Below, in pieces: positions 34,479-42,933 of a DNA stretch of 64,000 nt. Origin of the DNA: Hyphomicrobiaceae bacterium (GTDB taxonomy: Bacteria > Pseudomonadota > Alphaproteobacteria > Rhizobiales > Hyphomicrobiaceae). Below the pieces are notes generated by a model. It was given only the letters and a program-made list of their open reading frames with translations, was not told the DNA's origin and ran no database searches. Both the position numbers and the translations under genes were made by a program. Location: the NCBI GenBank assembly GCA_041397645.1, contig JAWKWE010000004.1, positions 2,908,300 through 2,972,299 on the forward strand. The letters run 5' to 3'. Numbering within the stretch: position 1 is the stretch's first letter; every line of letters begins with the position of its first letter.

Positions 34479-35967
34479 CGTCCATAGAGGGGCATTCATC
34501 AAGCCCTACCATGCCGTGATGTCCATGGTCTTTGCCGTGGCGCTTGGTGCGGGCTGGATGATGTTGCCTGGCGACAGCGAGCTGATTGCCATGCTGGAGC
34601 GCGACGGACATTCGCGCGATGCACTCGCAATTCTGGAGCAGGGATACGCCAATGGAGACCGGCGTTATCGCACGTTGCACCAGATGCTTGGTCTTTACGA
34701 GTATCAGGGCGATGCCACCAAGGCGCGCACAATCCTGGAGGAAATGGTCTCCGAGCGGCCTTATGATCCGGCACTGCGCGAACGCCTGGTCAATTTCTAC
34801 CAAGCTGTGGGCGATGGAAAAGCTCGCCTGGACGCTTTGAAGGCGCAGATTGAGACACGTTACAAGGAGAGTGCGTGCCGTGAATACGTGGCGCTCCTCC
34901 GGCTCGATGGTCATAACGATGACGAGCTTGCCGGGTTGCAATTCTGCCGACAGCGCGGATATCGCAGGCCGGACGATTTGGCGCGCCTTGCGGTTCTGCT
35001 TGCCGCTACGGGAGACACCGTGCAGGCGAGCGCTACTTTGCGTTCTATCGACGACGTGAAGCGGCTTACGACGACGGAAGAGCGTTTTCTTCTTGTTGAT
35101 CTGCTCTTGCGTCAAGGTCTGCCAAACGAAGCGGTGCGCCGTGCGGTGCGTTGGATTAAGGCGGGCAAGGATACTGCGCTTGCAGTCGGCCTCGTCGATG
35201 TACTTGCGCGCTCGAAGTTCCCCGACAGCGCGTTGGATCTTGCAAAGAACGCCGGTGAGGCGGGCGACAGCGTATCTCTGACAGTTGCCGAGCGGCTTTT
35301 GGAGAAATCGCAGCAGCAGGCCGCCATACTTTATCTGCGGGGCTGGCTCGATGCGGCGCAGATGGAAGATCTAGATGTTGCGCGCCGCTTTATCGGCACC
35401 GCACTTGATGGCGGAGATCCGCGCACGGCGCTGCGTGGTGCGCGCAAGTTCGGACTTGCCAATCTCGATCCGAAATTGGCCGAGACCCTGGCACGAGGTC
35501 TGGAGAAAGTTGCCATGCGGCAGGAAGCGGAGGAGGTTCGTGAGACTGCTCACGTTCATCTCGCGCAGCCGCAACAACCACGCGAACCCACCTCGTCGGA
35601 TGCAGGGTCTGCGCAGACCAAATCGGATAGCCGCGCGAGTGGTCAGAGTGGATCTGAAGCGCGCGTCGAAGCAGCGCATGCCGCGCCACGCGACATGCTC
35701 GCAGTGTGGAGGCGCTCTCTATCATCGCATATGTCCGATGATGCCCAAAAGCTATCAGCCAAACTCGGCTTCCCCATGCCGCGTCCGAGTCCGCCGCGTC
35801 ACCATGGAGCCACGCGCACTCAGGCTCAGAGCACCACAAAGGTCTTGAAGAAGACCGACAAGGTTCTGCAGAGGGCTAAGAAATTGAATTCCCTCAAATT
35901 GAAACAGAAAGCCGTTCGAGAGCGCGCTCAGAGTGCCAAAGGTAAAGTGCGTCCTCCAGCTCAGTAA
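34468..35967 (+). CDS. PelB-like membrane-anchored TPR protein without beta-barrel
   Basis: A 499-residue protein: one N-terminal membrane anchor ('VMSMVFAVALGAGWMM', ~18-33), then a helical TPR-like array to about residue 360 ('SRDALAILEQGYANGD', 'ATKARTILEEMVSERPYDP', 'RAVRWIKAGKDTALAVGLVD', 'AAILYLRGWLDAAQ'). The last ~130 residues are a low-complexity Lys/Arg/Gln-rich tail. In Pseudomonas, PelB has the same anchor and TPR region, but continues into a 16-strand outer-membrane barrel that exports the polymer. No barrel is present here. Position after the PelA-like gene and before the PelD-like gene supports the PelB assignment; a PelE-type TPR role is the alternative. ATG 34468 lies inside the end of pelA. 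A 195-base gap follows, with no gene I can support. Confidence 0.62.
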   Translation: MVADVHRGAFIKPYHAVMSMVFAVALGAGWMMLPGDSELIAMLERDGHSRDALAILEQGYANGDRRYRTLHQMLGLYEYQGDATKARTILEEMVSERPYDPALRERLVNFYQAVGDGKARLDALKAQIETRYKESACREYVALLRLDGHNDDELAGLQFCRQRGYRRPDDLARLAVLLAATGDTVQASATLRSIDDVKRLTTTEERFLLVDLLLRQGLPNEAVRRAVRWIKAGKDTALAVGLVDVLARSKFPDSALDLAKNAGEAGDSVSLTVAERLLEKSQQQAAILYLRGWLDAAQMEDLDVARRFIGTALDGGDPRTALRGARKFGLANLDPKLAETLARGLEKVAMRQEAEEVRETAHVHLAQPQQPREPTSSDAGSAQTKSDSRASGQSGSEARVEAAHAAPRDMLAVWRRSLSSHMSDDAQKLSAKLGFPMPRPSPPRHHGATRTQAQSTTKVLKKTDKVLQRAKKLNSLKLKQKAVRERAQSAKGKVRPPAQ

Positions 35968-36162
35968 GCTTACAGTAGTGCAGATGCGCAACCCCGCGAA
36001 GGCTCCGTGACCAGAATTCACCACTCGGCCAAATGGAGATCGTCCGGCGTTGCCGGAGAAGTCCGGACACTGTAAAAATCAGCGTGCGGCGTGGCGTCAT
36101 CTGGCGCTTGGGGGCCTGGGGCGCATTTACCTTGCGCGCAATCTTGATCGGGAAGTCATCAA

Positions 36163-37269
36163 TTGGGCACCTTACGGCAGATTTTGCGGGATTGGCGCAC
36201 GCCGCAAAGTGCGGTCTGGCTATCGGTTCTCCCGCCCGTGGGCGCATTCGCCGAATTGGCCATCTTGATCGGAGCGATTCACTTTGCGGATCAGATTATT
36301 CCCGGTCTCGATGTCCTGAGCCTGGAGCCTTCTCCCTACTGGCTGCCTGTGCTTCTTCTGTCTTTGCAATACGGGACAGTGGCTGGATTGATGGCTGCGG
36401 GTGCGGCGACCTTCGCATTTGTGATGCACGGTCTGCCCGAGCAGCTCATCGACGAAAATCATTTCTCGTACCTGCTGCGCGTGTGGGCGCTTCCGATCCT
36501 ATGGATTGCGGTTGCCTTGATCTTAGGGCAGTTCCGGCTTCGCCAGATCGAAGTGAAGGAACAATTGACGACCCGGTTGGATCAAAGCACGCGGGAGGCG
36601 GAAGCGCTTGCTATCTATGCGCGCAATCTGGAACGTCGCTGCCGCCAACTTGAGCGTCAGGTTACATCGCGTCCGGTTGCGGAAGGTGCCGGCGTTCTGG
36701 ATGCCATCGCGGCGTTGTCAGCACCGTCATGCGATCTGCCGCATGCATTCCGGTCCTTGTGTGAAGCGGCTTTTCCAGGCGCTGCGCTCAGCCTTTATGC
36801 CCTCAACGCATCGGGACTGGAACCGCTGGTTGCCACGGACGCGACCAAGGCGCACCGGATTGAGATGACGCACGGCCTTTTCAAGGCTGCAATCGGCGAG
36901 CGCAGAGCATTGAGCGTTCTCGACGCCGCCGGCGAAGCGGTGCTTGCCGGCGAAGCACTTGCCGTGGTGCCTGTGATCCAACTCCCGCCCAATGCTACAG
37001 TTGCGGGTGGTGGTGAGAGCGGACGAGTGCTTGGAGTGCTCAAGCTCGATGCTGCGGATGGAGCGGTTCTGTCTGCGGGATTGAAAGATCGGCTGACGAT
37101 AGTCGCGCGCATGCTGGCGCCAATGCTAGGTGAGCCGCGTGTCGTCGTCGACAATACCGAACGCGAAAGCGCTTCGCTGCGCTTGACAAAAGGCTGGCGT
37201 CAGTTCCCGTGGAAGGTCGAGCAGGACGAAGACAGCCGTGGTGCCCCGCGTCCGCGCGCCAAGACGTGA
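36163..37269 (+). CDS. pelD: PelD-like membrane GAF protein lacking the degenerate GGDEF domain
   Basis: A 368-residue inner-membrane protein: hydrophobic segments at about residues 25-48, 60-92 and 107-122 (about four spans), a coiled-coil-like linker (~125-170; 'LARNLERRCRQLERQ'-type), then a GAF domain (~180-330). This matches the first three parts of Pseudomonas PelD (455 residues). The fourth part, a degenerate GGDEF domain whose RxxD site binds c-di-GMP and switches on Pel synthesis, is not here: only ~40 charged residues follow the GAF domain before the stop. Regulation by c-di-GMP through PelD is therefore unlikely. The start is TTG 36163 after GGAAG. pelE follows 12 bases later. Confidence 0.75.
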   Translation: MGTLRQILRDWRTPQSAVWLSVLPPVGAFAELAILIGAIHFADQIIPGLDVLSLEPSPYWLPVLLLSLQYGTVAGLMAAGAATFAFVMHGLPEQLIDENHFSYLLRVWALPILWIAVALILGQFRLRQIEVKEQLTTRLDQSTREAEALAIYARNLERRCRQLERQVTSRPVAEGAGVLDAIAALSAPSCDLPHAFRSLCEAAFPGAALSLYALNASGLEPLVATDATKAHRIEMTHGLFKAAIGERRALSVLDAAGEAVLAGEALAVVPVIQLPPNATVAGGGESGRVLGVLKLDAADGAVLSAGLKDRLTIVARMLAPMLGEPRVVVDNTERESASLRLTKGWRQFPWKVEQDEDSRGAPRPRAKT

Positions 37270-37281
37270 GCTATACAAACT

Positions 37282-38256
37282 ATGGAACGCGCTGTTGCGC
37301 AGAAGCGTGAACTGCAGCATCCACGAGCCCCAGGCGGTCAGGAGGCGTTAGCGGCCGCTTTGGCGCTCGCAGGCGAGGCAATTGTAGTCCTGTTGGCGTT
37401 CTCCGCCGACGTTGCCTTTAGTGTCGTCCTTCTGGTGCATGCGGTGATCGTTGCCGGCGTCGGCTTTGTATTGCTCTCGCGACGACGGAGCGAGGAAGAT
37501 CGCTCGCTTGCCATCGTGCTACTTTTCCTTGTCGCTGTTGCGGGCCCAGCGGGCGCAATGGCGACGCTGGCCGCGCTTCCGTTCGCGGGTAACGTCGCAA
37601 GCACGCAAGATGTGCGTGGGGCCTGGTATGAGCGCCTCGCGCGCGCAGGACGCCCATCGCATGTCACCCAGCTTTACGATCGGATCGTATCGGGGCGGGT
37701 TCAACGCCTCGACGCCAGTGCGCCGGGCGACTTTTTGAAGGTCATCACGCAAGGAACGCTGGATGAGCGGCAGCGCGCGCTGGGACTTGTCGCGCGGCAC
37801 TTTCATCCCGATTACACAACTGTACTCGATGCCGCGTTGCGGAGTAGCGAGCCCGTGGTGCGTGTTCAGGCGGCTGCCGTCGTTGCGCGCGTGCGAGAAG
37901 ATCTTAAAGTGAAGGTAGAGGCGCTGTGCACGTCTTCAGCGCATTCCTTGCAAAAGACGCTCCACGATGCAGGCGAACTCAACGGACTGAGCACTTGTCC
38001 GCTGGTGACGCTGCAACTGCAGGCTCGTTGCCGCCATCACATACGCACATTGCTCAACGCCGTCCTGATACGTGGACGCGATGTCTCGCTCGTCACTCGC
38101 CTGGCGGACAAGGACGCGCTGCTTGCGATGGAAACTTTTTTCATCGATGAGGCGCGTTTCAAGGAGCTGAGAGTTCTGCGCCGTGTCGCGCGGGCGTCGG
38201 CTGGCGGGCTTCGTCGCGTGCGAAGACGCGGGGCAATGGAGGCGGCCGCGACATGA
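37282..38256 (+). CDS. pelE: PelE-like inner-membrane protein with helical repeats
   Basis: A 324-residue protein with two hydrophobic spans near the N-terminus ('AIVVLLAFSADVAFSVVLLV' region and 'AIVLLFLVAVAGPAGAMATL') followed by a helical-repeat cytoplasmic part ('ERQRALGLVARHFHPDYTTV', 'SSEPVVRVQAAAVVARVRED'). Pseudomonas PelE has two membrane spans and TPRs and joins PelD, PelF and PelG in the synthase complex. Sequence similarity is weak, so the call rests on architecture plus position between pelD and pelF. The stop overlaps the pelF start as ATGA. Confidence 0.68.
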   Translation: MERAVAQKRELQHPRAPGGQEALAAALALAGEAIVVLLAFSADVAFSVVLLVHAVIVAGVGFVLLSRRRSEEDRSLAIVLLFLVAVAGPAGAMATLAALPFAGNVASTQDVRGAWYERLARAGRPSHVTQLYDRIVSGRVQRLDASAPGDFLKVITQGTLDERQRALGLVARHFHPDYTTVLDAALRSSEPVVRVQAAAVVARVREDLKVKVEALCTSSAHSLQKTLHDAGELNGLSTCPLVTLQLQARCRHHIRTLLNAVLIRGRDVSLVTRLADKDALLAMETFFIDEARFKELRVLRRVARASAGGLRRVRRRGAMEAAAT

Positions 38257-39809
38257 GCGATCGCAAGAGGCCCGTCGATCAAATCGGCCAACGCGCTGCC
38301 CAGAGCGACGTATGCCTTATCGTGGAGGGCTGTTACCCTTACGTGCCAGGCGGCGTCTCATCCTGGGTTGACTGGCTGATCCGCTCGCAGCCTAGAACTA
38401 CGTTTTCGATCGTATCGCTTTGGCCCAAGCCGATGGGCCTCAAGTCGCGCTACGATGCCCCCGACAACGTCGTGAGTTTCGACTCTCTCTTTATCCAGCA
38501 GTTCGGCGCACCGCCCCGTCGGCGCAGCATGTCGCCCGCGGCCGTATCAGCTTTGGGGGAGGCCCTCACCGGGCTGATGACGCAGGGAGGACGCGAGCAG
38601 CTGTCGATCGTCATGCGTCAGTTGGGTTCCATCGGCCGCGGCGCGGCGCTTGAAGAGCTTTTCAACTCGCCCGCTGCTTGGTCGATCGTCCAGGACATGT
38701 ACCGGCGCGAAATGCCAAACGGCTCGTTTCTGGATTATTTCTGGGCTTGGCGCGCATTGCTAAGCGGCCTCTTCGCTGTTCTCAAACACCCGCTGCCGAA
38801 AGCGAAAGTCTATCACACAATTTCGACCGGTTATGCGGGCATGTTGGCGGCGCGTGCCAGCCTTGAGACGGGCCGCCCATCGATTTTGACCGAGCATGGC
38901 ATCTATACCAATGAGCGTCGTATCGAACTGTTGATGGCTGATTGGGTCGCCGACACCATCGACAAGGGCCACGCATTGGACGATCCGCGTTTCGATTTGC
39001 GCGATATGTGGGTGAGGGCGTTCGAAGCGTACGCGCGTACCTGCTATGAGGCAGCGAGTGATGTCGTAACGCTCTATCGCGACAATCAGGGACCACAACG
39101 CAATCTGGGGGCCCGCGAGGAGCAGCTAGCGGTCATCGCCAACGGCATCGACGTCAAGCGGTTTTCGCATCTGGCTGTCGCCGGACCCGACGTGCCCCCG
39201 ACCATTGCACTCATTGGGCGTGTTGTGCCGATCAAGGATGTGAAAACCTTTATCGAGGCAGCTCATCTGCTTGCGCCGCGCGTGCCGAATTTGCGCGCCT
39301 GGATCGTCGGACCAACCGAGGAGGATGCGGGCTACTACACCGAGTGCAAGGCGCTCGTCGAAGCGCACGGGTTGGCTAAGACCGTCGAGTTCACGGGACC
39401 CGTCAACATCGTCGACTATCTCGACAAGATCCACGTCATGGCTTTGACGAGCCTGAGTGAAAGCCAGCCCCTAGTGATCCTTGAAGCGGGCGCTGCTGGA
39501 ATCCCCTTCATTGCCACCGATGTCGGCTCGTGCCGTGAGATCATCGAAGGTCCCGCTGGCGAAACCCCCCATCTCGGCGCTGGCGGAAGGATCACCCATC
39601 TTGCCGCCGCCGACGAAATTGCGGACGCTGCCTTTGCGTTACTCGCAGATGAGACGCTGAGGCGGCGTTGCGGAGAGGCGCTTAAGGCGCGGGTCTCAAC
39701 TTATTACACCTCGCAGCGTGCTGCGGGCGCGTATGCGGAGCTCTACGGTCGGTTGACGGAGGCTCCATCGACGCGGGTCGGCCTCATCCAAGATCAGGGG
39801 GCGGCATAG
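38253..39809 (+). CDS. pelF: PelF-like glycosyltransferase (GT4, Pel polysaccharide synthase)
   Basis: A 518-residue cytoplasmic GT-B glycosyltransferase. The N-terminal 'CLIVEGCYPYVPGGVSSWVD' is the hallmark of PelF, and the C-terminal half has 'IALIGRVVPIKDVKTFIEA', 'WIVGPTEEDAGYY' and the donor-site E-x7-E 'ESQPLVILE' near residues 403-411, then 'GAAGIPFIATDVGSCREI'. PelF polymerises UDP-activated sugars (GalNAc-containing polymer in Pseudomonas) and hands the chain to PelG. It overlaps pelE by four bases and abuts pelG, so all three are tightly coupled. This is the best-conserved gene of the locus. Confidence 0.92.
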   Translation: MSDRKRPVDQIGQRAAQSDVCLIVEGCYPYVPGGVSSWVDWLIRSQPRTTFSIVSLWPKPMGLKSRYDAPDNVVSFDSLFIQQFGAPPRRRSMSPAAVSALGEALTGLMTQGGREQLSIVMRQLGSIGRGAALEELFNSPAAWSIVQDMYRREMPNGSFLDYFWAWRALLSGLFAVLKHPLPKAKVYHTISTGYAGMLAARASLETGRPSILTEHGIYTNERRIELLMADWVADTIDKGHALDDPRFDLRDMWVRAFEAYARTCYEAASDVVTLYRDNQGPQRNLGAREEQLAVIANGIDVKRFSHLAVAGPDVPPTIALIGRVVPIKDVKTFIEAAHLLAPRVPNLRAWIVGPTEEDAGYYTECKALVEAHGLAKTVEFTGPVNIVDYLDKIHVMALTSLSESQPLVILEAGAAGIPFIATDVGSCREIIEGPAGETPHLGAGGRITHLAAADEIADAAFALLADETLRRRCGEALKARVSTYYTSQRAAGAYAELYGRLTEAPSTRVGLIQDQGAA

Positions 39810-41216
39810 ATGGCAGGCATCGGCTTTGCTTTGCGTGCGCTGAGAAATCAGGAGTCGCTCTCAGCCGTCGTGAAAGCTTCCGGCCATGCTGCGGTAATCG
39901 CCGCCGGTCCATGGCTGTTTACAATCGTGAGTCTCGCAACGATCACCGGCTTTACCGAGGCGATAGCCGGACATGGACCGCTCGCCACGTTCCGCGCCGT
40001 CATCATCTACGCCTTCGCGACGTCGCTCGTATTGACTGCGCCGATTACCATTGTGGCAACGCGACTGCTTGCAGACAGGCTATGGCGCCGGGACACAGAT
40101 GGAGTTCCCCCGCTGATGCTGGCAAGTTTCCTTGCCGCGCTCTGCGTGGTTGCGCCTGGTGTGTTGGCGCTCACTCTCTATTTTCACGTGCCGGTGCGGT
40201 TGGGCGTCGCGCTTTATTCGGCCGCGTCTATCGTCGCGCTGATCTGGGTTGCGTTGGCGTTCTGTGGGGCGGTGCGCGATTATCGCGCGATCACGTATTC
40301 CTTTCTTGCGGGGTTGTTCGTGTCGGTCGCTTGCGCCACTGCGAGCGCGCTGATGGGATTGGGTGCTGAAGGCATGGTGTGGGGTTTCTCTGCGGGGCTT
40401 GCGCTTACCTTCCTCGGCCTCACCTTAAGGGTTCTTTCGACTTTCCCCGCGCCAACGACGACGCTTGTTCCAGCGTTGAAAGAGCTGGCGGCGGGACATG
40501 TCGAATACCGCTTTCTCGCGCTTGGTGCTCTGTTGGGCACAGCGGCAATATGGATCGACAAGTGGGTCTTCTGGTTCTCGGCTGAAGGGCAGACGGTCGA
40601 TGGCGGGCTCATTCACGCGCCGCTCTATGACAGCGCGATGTTTATCGCTTCACTGGTCATCATTCCCGCGCTTGCGCAATTTGTCATGAAACTCGAAACG
40701 GAATTTTTCGAACGCTACCAGGCCTACTTCGGTGCCGTGCAGGACCACGGAACCATTGAGCAGATCGAAGCTCAAAGGCAGAAGCTGGAAGGCTTTTCGT
40801 TTGAGAGCTTGACGTTGATTGCGGTGTCGCAATTTGCGCTGGGTGCTGTTCTGGCTCTTTCAGCGCCGGCGATCGTGGAAGTGCTAAATCTGCAGTTCCG
40901 TCAGATCGCAATATTGCGATTTGGGGCACTGGGGTCGGTGTTCCTGTTCATATTCATTGCGGCGACGTCCATTGTCGTGTTCTTCGACCGACGGCGGATT
41001 TATTGCGCGTTGCAGGGATTGTTTCTCGTCTTGAACGGTGGGCTGGCAATGCTGACAGCATCCTGGGGTGAGGAGTACTACGGCGCCGGATATTTCCTGG
41101 CTGCGTTCATCGCGGCGGCAGTGGCACTTGTCGTCGCCGACCGCACCCTCGCAAGGCTCAACTACCTCACGTTCATCGGCAACAATCCGTCGATCAAAGG
41201 CGCGGTACGCCGTTAA
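39810..41216 (+). CDS. pelG: PelG-like polysaccharide flippase/transporter
   Basis: A 468-residue polytopic membrane protein with about twelve hydrophobic segments. The start 'MAGIGFALRALRNQESLSAV' and 'AAVIAAGPWLFTIVSLATIT' are typical of PelG, and 'AIWIDKWVFWFS' and 'FVMKLETEFFERYQAYF' match the family middle part. PelG belongs to the MOP flippase superfamily and moves the growing chain across the inner membrane together with PelD, PelE and PelF. The ATG follows the pelF stop codon directly (TAGATG). It ends convergent with the minus-strand genes at 41218. Confidence 0.93.
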   Translation: MAGIGFALRALRNQESLSAVVKASGHAAVIAAGPWLFTIVSLATITGFTEAIAGHGPLATFRAVIIYAFATSLVLTAPITIVATRLLADRLWRRDTDGVPPLMLASFLAALCVVAPGVLALTLYFHVPVRLGVALYSAASIVALIWVALAFCGAVRDYRAITYSFLAGLFVSVACATASALMGLGAEGMVWGFSAGLALTFLGLTLRVLSTFPAPTTTLVPALKELAAGHVEYRFLALGALLGTAAIWIDKWVFWFSAEGQTVDGGLIHAPLYDSAMFIASLVIIPALAQFVMKLETEFFERYQAYFGAVQDHGTIEQIEAQRQKLEGFSFESLTLIAVSQFALGAVLALSAPAIVEVLNLQFRQIAILRFGALGSVFLFIFIAATSIVVFFDRRRIYCALQGLFLVLNGGLAMLTASWGEEYYGAGYFLAAFIAAAVALVVADRTLARLNYLTFIGNNPSIKGAVRR

Positions 41217-41217
41217 G

Positions 41218-41622
41218 TCAGGAGTCGTCGCTGTTTGATCCTGATTTGGGCGTCGACCACGCTGCGGCGGCGGGCGGTGGCGCTGCTGTGCGTCGCGGCG
41301 TTTGCGCGTGAGACGATCCAGACTGTCCTGACGAGGATGGACCTGAGGCCGCAGCTGGTGGCGGCGCAGCGCTTCGCCTAGACGAGGCGGATGCAGCCGA
41401 CGAAGGTCCATCGCCTCCGGCGAAAACAGGCGGGGCTTGCGCGGTGCGTGGAAGGTTGGTGCGCGTCGAAGGAACGGGCGCATCGCTAATCGGTGTGGGT
41501 TGACCGGTGTCCAGTCCCATCCGGCGCATTTCCGCGAACGCCGAAGCTCGCCCCAACGAATAGGCGCCATAAACGAGTGCGGCGACAAGCACGAGCACGA
41601 CCACAGCCCAGACTGTTTCCAT
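41218..41622 (-). CDS. Small single-span membrane protein with Pro/Ser/Ala-rich tail
   Basis: A 134-residue protein: an N-terminal membrane span ('AVVVLVLVAALVYGAYSLG', ~5-23), a short 'RASAFAEMRRMGLDTGQ' segment and a long low-complexity tail rich in Pro, Ser and Ala. ATG 41622 has a very good TAGGAGA ribosome binding site seven bases upstream. No family is recognised. Its end lies one base from the end of pelG on the other strand, so it might be functionally linked to the polysaccharide locus or merely neighbouring. Confidence 0.6.
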   Translation of the reverse strand: METVWAVVVLVLVAALVYGAYSLGRASAFAEMRRMGLDTGQPTPISDAPVPSTRTNLPRTAQAPPVFAGGDGPSSAASASSRRSAAPPPAAASGPSSSGQSGSSHAQTPRRTAAPPPAAAAWSTPKSGSNSDDS

Positions 41623-41796
41623 TTCGGTTCTCCTACGCGAGCTTCGCCAGGTGAAGCAGGCCACGGAGCAACCTTAAAGTGCTTTGCGGTCTCTGAAAAC
41701 TGAGGCAAACCACGAAGAAGCTCGTCGGCAGCCTAGGCAGACTTGGCCTTTTAGCGGAGCGACGCCTTGCACCCCTTGGCAGAGTTCGTCCGGAGG

Positions 41797-42933
41797 TCAG
41801 GGGGAAGGGTCGTTGTCGGCGGGTTCGGGCGTCTCAGGCTGATTGTCGCTTGAGGTGGGCGGGGTTGCGCCGCCGCCCAGGTTCAACCGATCGAGGAGAC
41901 GCTCTGCGAGATACAGACGAAAGCCCTCACGTCTGGCGACCTTTTGCACGTGTTCGACCTTCGCCGCCTCGTTGACGTAGGAGAGCAGAAAAATGCTCAA
42001 GCCTGCTCGGCGGGCCTTACGCAGATAGGCCAGACTGTCACGTACCATTTCGGGGGAGTTGGGTTCGGCGGAGTTGTTCTGTCCGCCGTAGAGCAGATCT
42101 TCTTTCGCCAAGCCATCGAGACGTTCGCGCAAGGCGGCAAAGCGCACAAGCTCCTCCGCGTTCTGCATGATCACTAGAAAGCCCGGATCCTTGCGGTGAG
42201 CGTGATCGGCCAGACGCAGCAGGTAGCTCACCATGGCGTCTTCGGTTTCCGCGGTGTCGTGACCTTCATCCTGAAAAGCGTCGGCGCGGTCGAGATAAAC
42301 GCCGTCGAACCCTGCCGCCATGATGTGATCGAGATAACTGTTGGGGGTGCCGAAAATAATCGATTGCCACTCCGGATCGGTGAAGGTCACCAGATAATTG
42401 CCCGGCCACTCGGGATTTTCAGCGCCAAGCCAAGAGGGACGCGTCTCCGACGATTGCCACTCCGGCTTCCAGTAATAACGATAGCTTTCGGCTTCTCCGA
42501 TCGACAAGTAGGCGATAACCAGACGTCTGCCGCCATCGGCCTTATGCTTGAGCGCCTCCACCTGTTTTCGGCTGAAAGGCGTTTCTGTCGATTGATCGGG
42601 ATGGGGCGCATGATCCACGACGATCATGTCGAACTGCGAGCCTTGAATCTGGGCAGCATCCAAATGCCGGAATTGGACCGCCCATGTGTGGACCGTCGCG
42701 AGTTCGGCGCGCCGCGAATTGATTCTTTCGCGAGCCGTGCTTGAGTTTTTGACGGCTTCAGCCTCAACCGATGGGCCGACGAACAACATGGCGGCCATCA
42801 TGGTGACACCGGCAACCGTTCCGCCGGTGGTCAGGAAAATAGGCAGCAGAATTGATAGTGATCGTTTCAAACGTCGGCCCGATCGGCTGATGGCGCAAAT
42901 ACGCGCCGTCAGTGGCTCGCATGGGCGAACCAC
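41797..42933 (-). CDS. GH114-type endo-alpha-1,4-polygalactosaminidase-like protein (second copy)
   Basis: A 378-residue protein with an N-terminal hydrophobic export segment ('LSILLPIFLTTGGTVAGVTM') and a TIM-barrel glycoside hydrolase domain (~75-345): 'VIAYLSIGEAESYRYYW', 'FDGVYLDRADAF' and 'FLVIMQNAEELV' contain the conserved acidic residues of the family. GH114 and the related PelA hydrolase domain cut partially deacetylated galactosaminogalactan and Pel. The C-terminal ~30 residues are a Pro/Asp-rich tail. It starts with a GTG at 42933 inside the end of the upstream paralogue (25-base overlap), so the two are co-translated; TTG starts nearer the signal are possible. It faces the pel genes. 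Confidence 0.78.
   Translation of the reverse strand: MVRPCEPLTARICAISRSGRRLKRSLSILLPIFLTTGGTVAGVTMMAAMLFVGPSVEAEAVKNSSTARERINSRRAELATVHTWAVQFRHLDAAQIQGSQFDMIVVDHAPHPDQSTETPFSRKQVEALKHKADGGRRLVIAYLSIGEAESYRYYWKPEWQSSETRPSWLGAENPEWPGNYLVTFTDPEWQSIIFGTPNSYLDHIMAAGFDGVYLDRADAFQDEGHDTAETEDAMVSYLLRLADHAHRKDPGFLVIMQNAEELVRFAALRERLDGLAKEDLLYGGQNNSAEPNSPEMVRDSLAYLRKARRAGLSIFLLSYVNEAAKVEHVQKVARREGFRLYLAERLLDRLNLGGGATPPTSSDNQPETPEPADNDPSP

Noticed and set aside
36033..36653. Plus-strand frame of 206 codons overlapping the start of pelD
   Set aside because: Its translation is Arg/Ser/Cys-rich without domain signals, and the overlapping frame gives a coherent PelD-like membrane protein.
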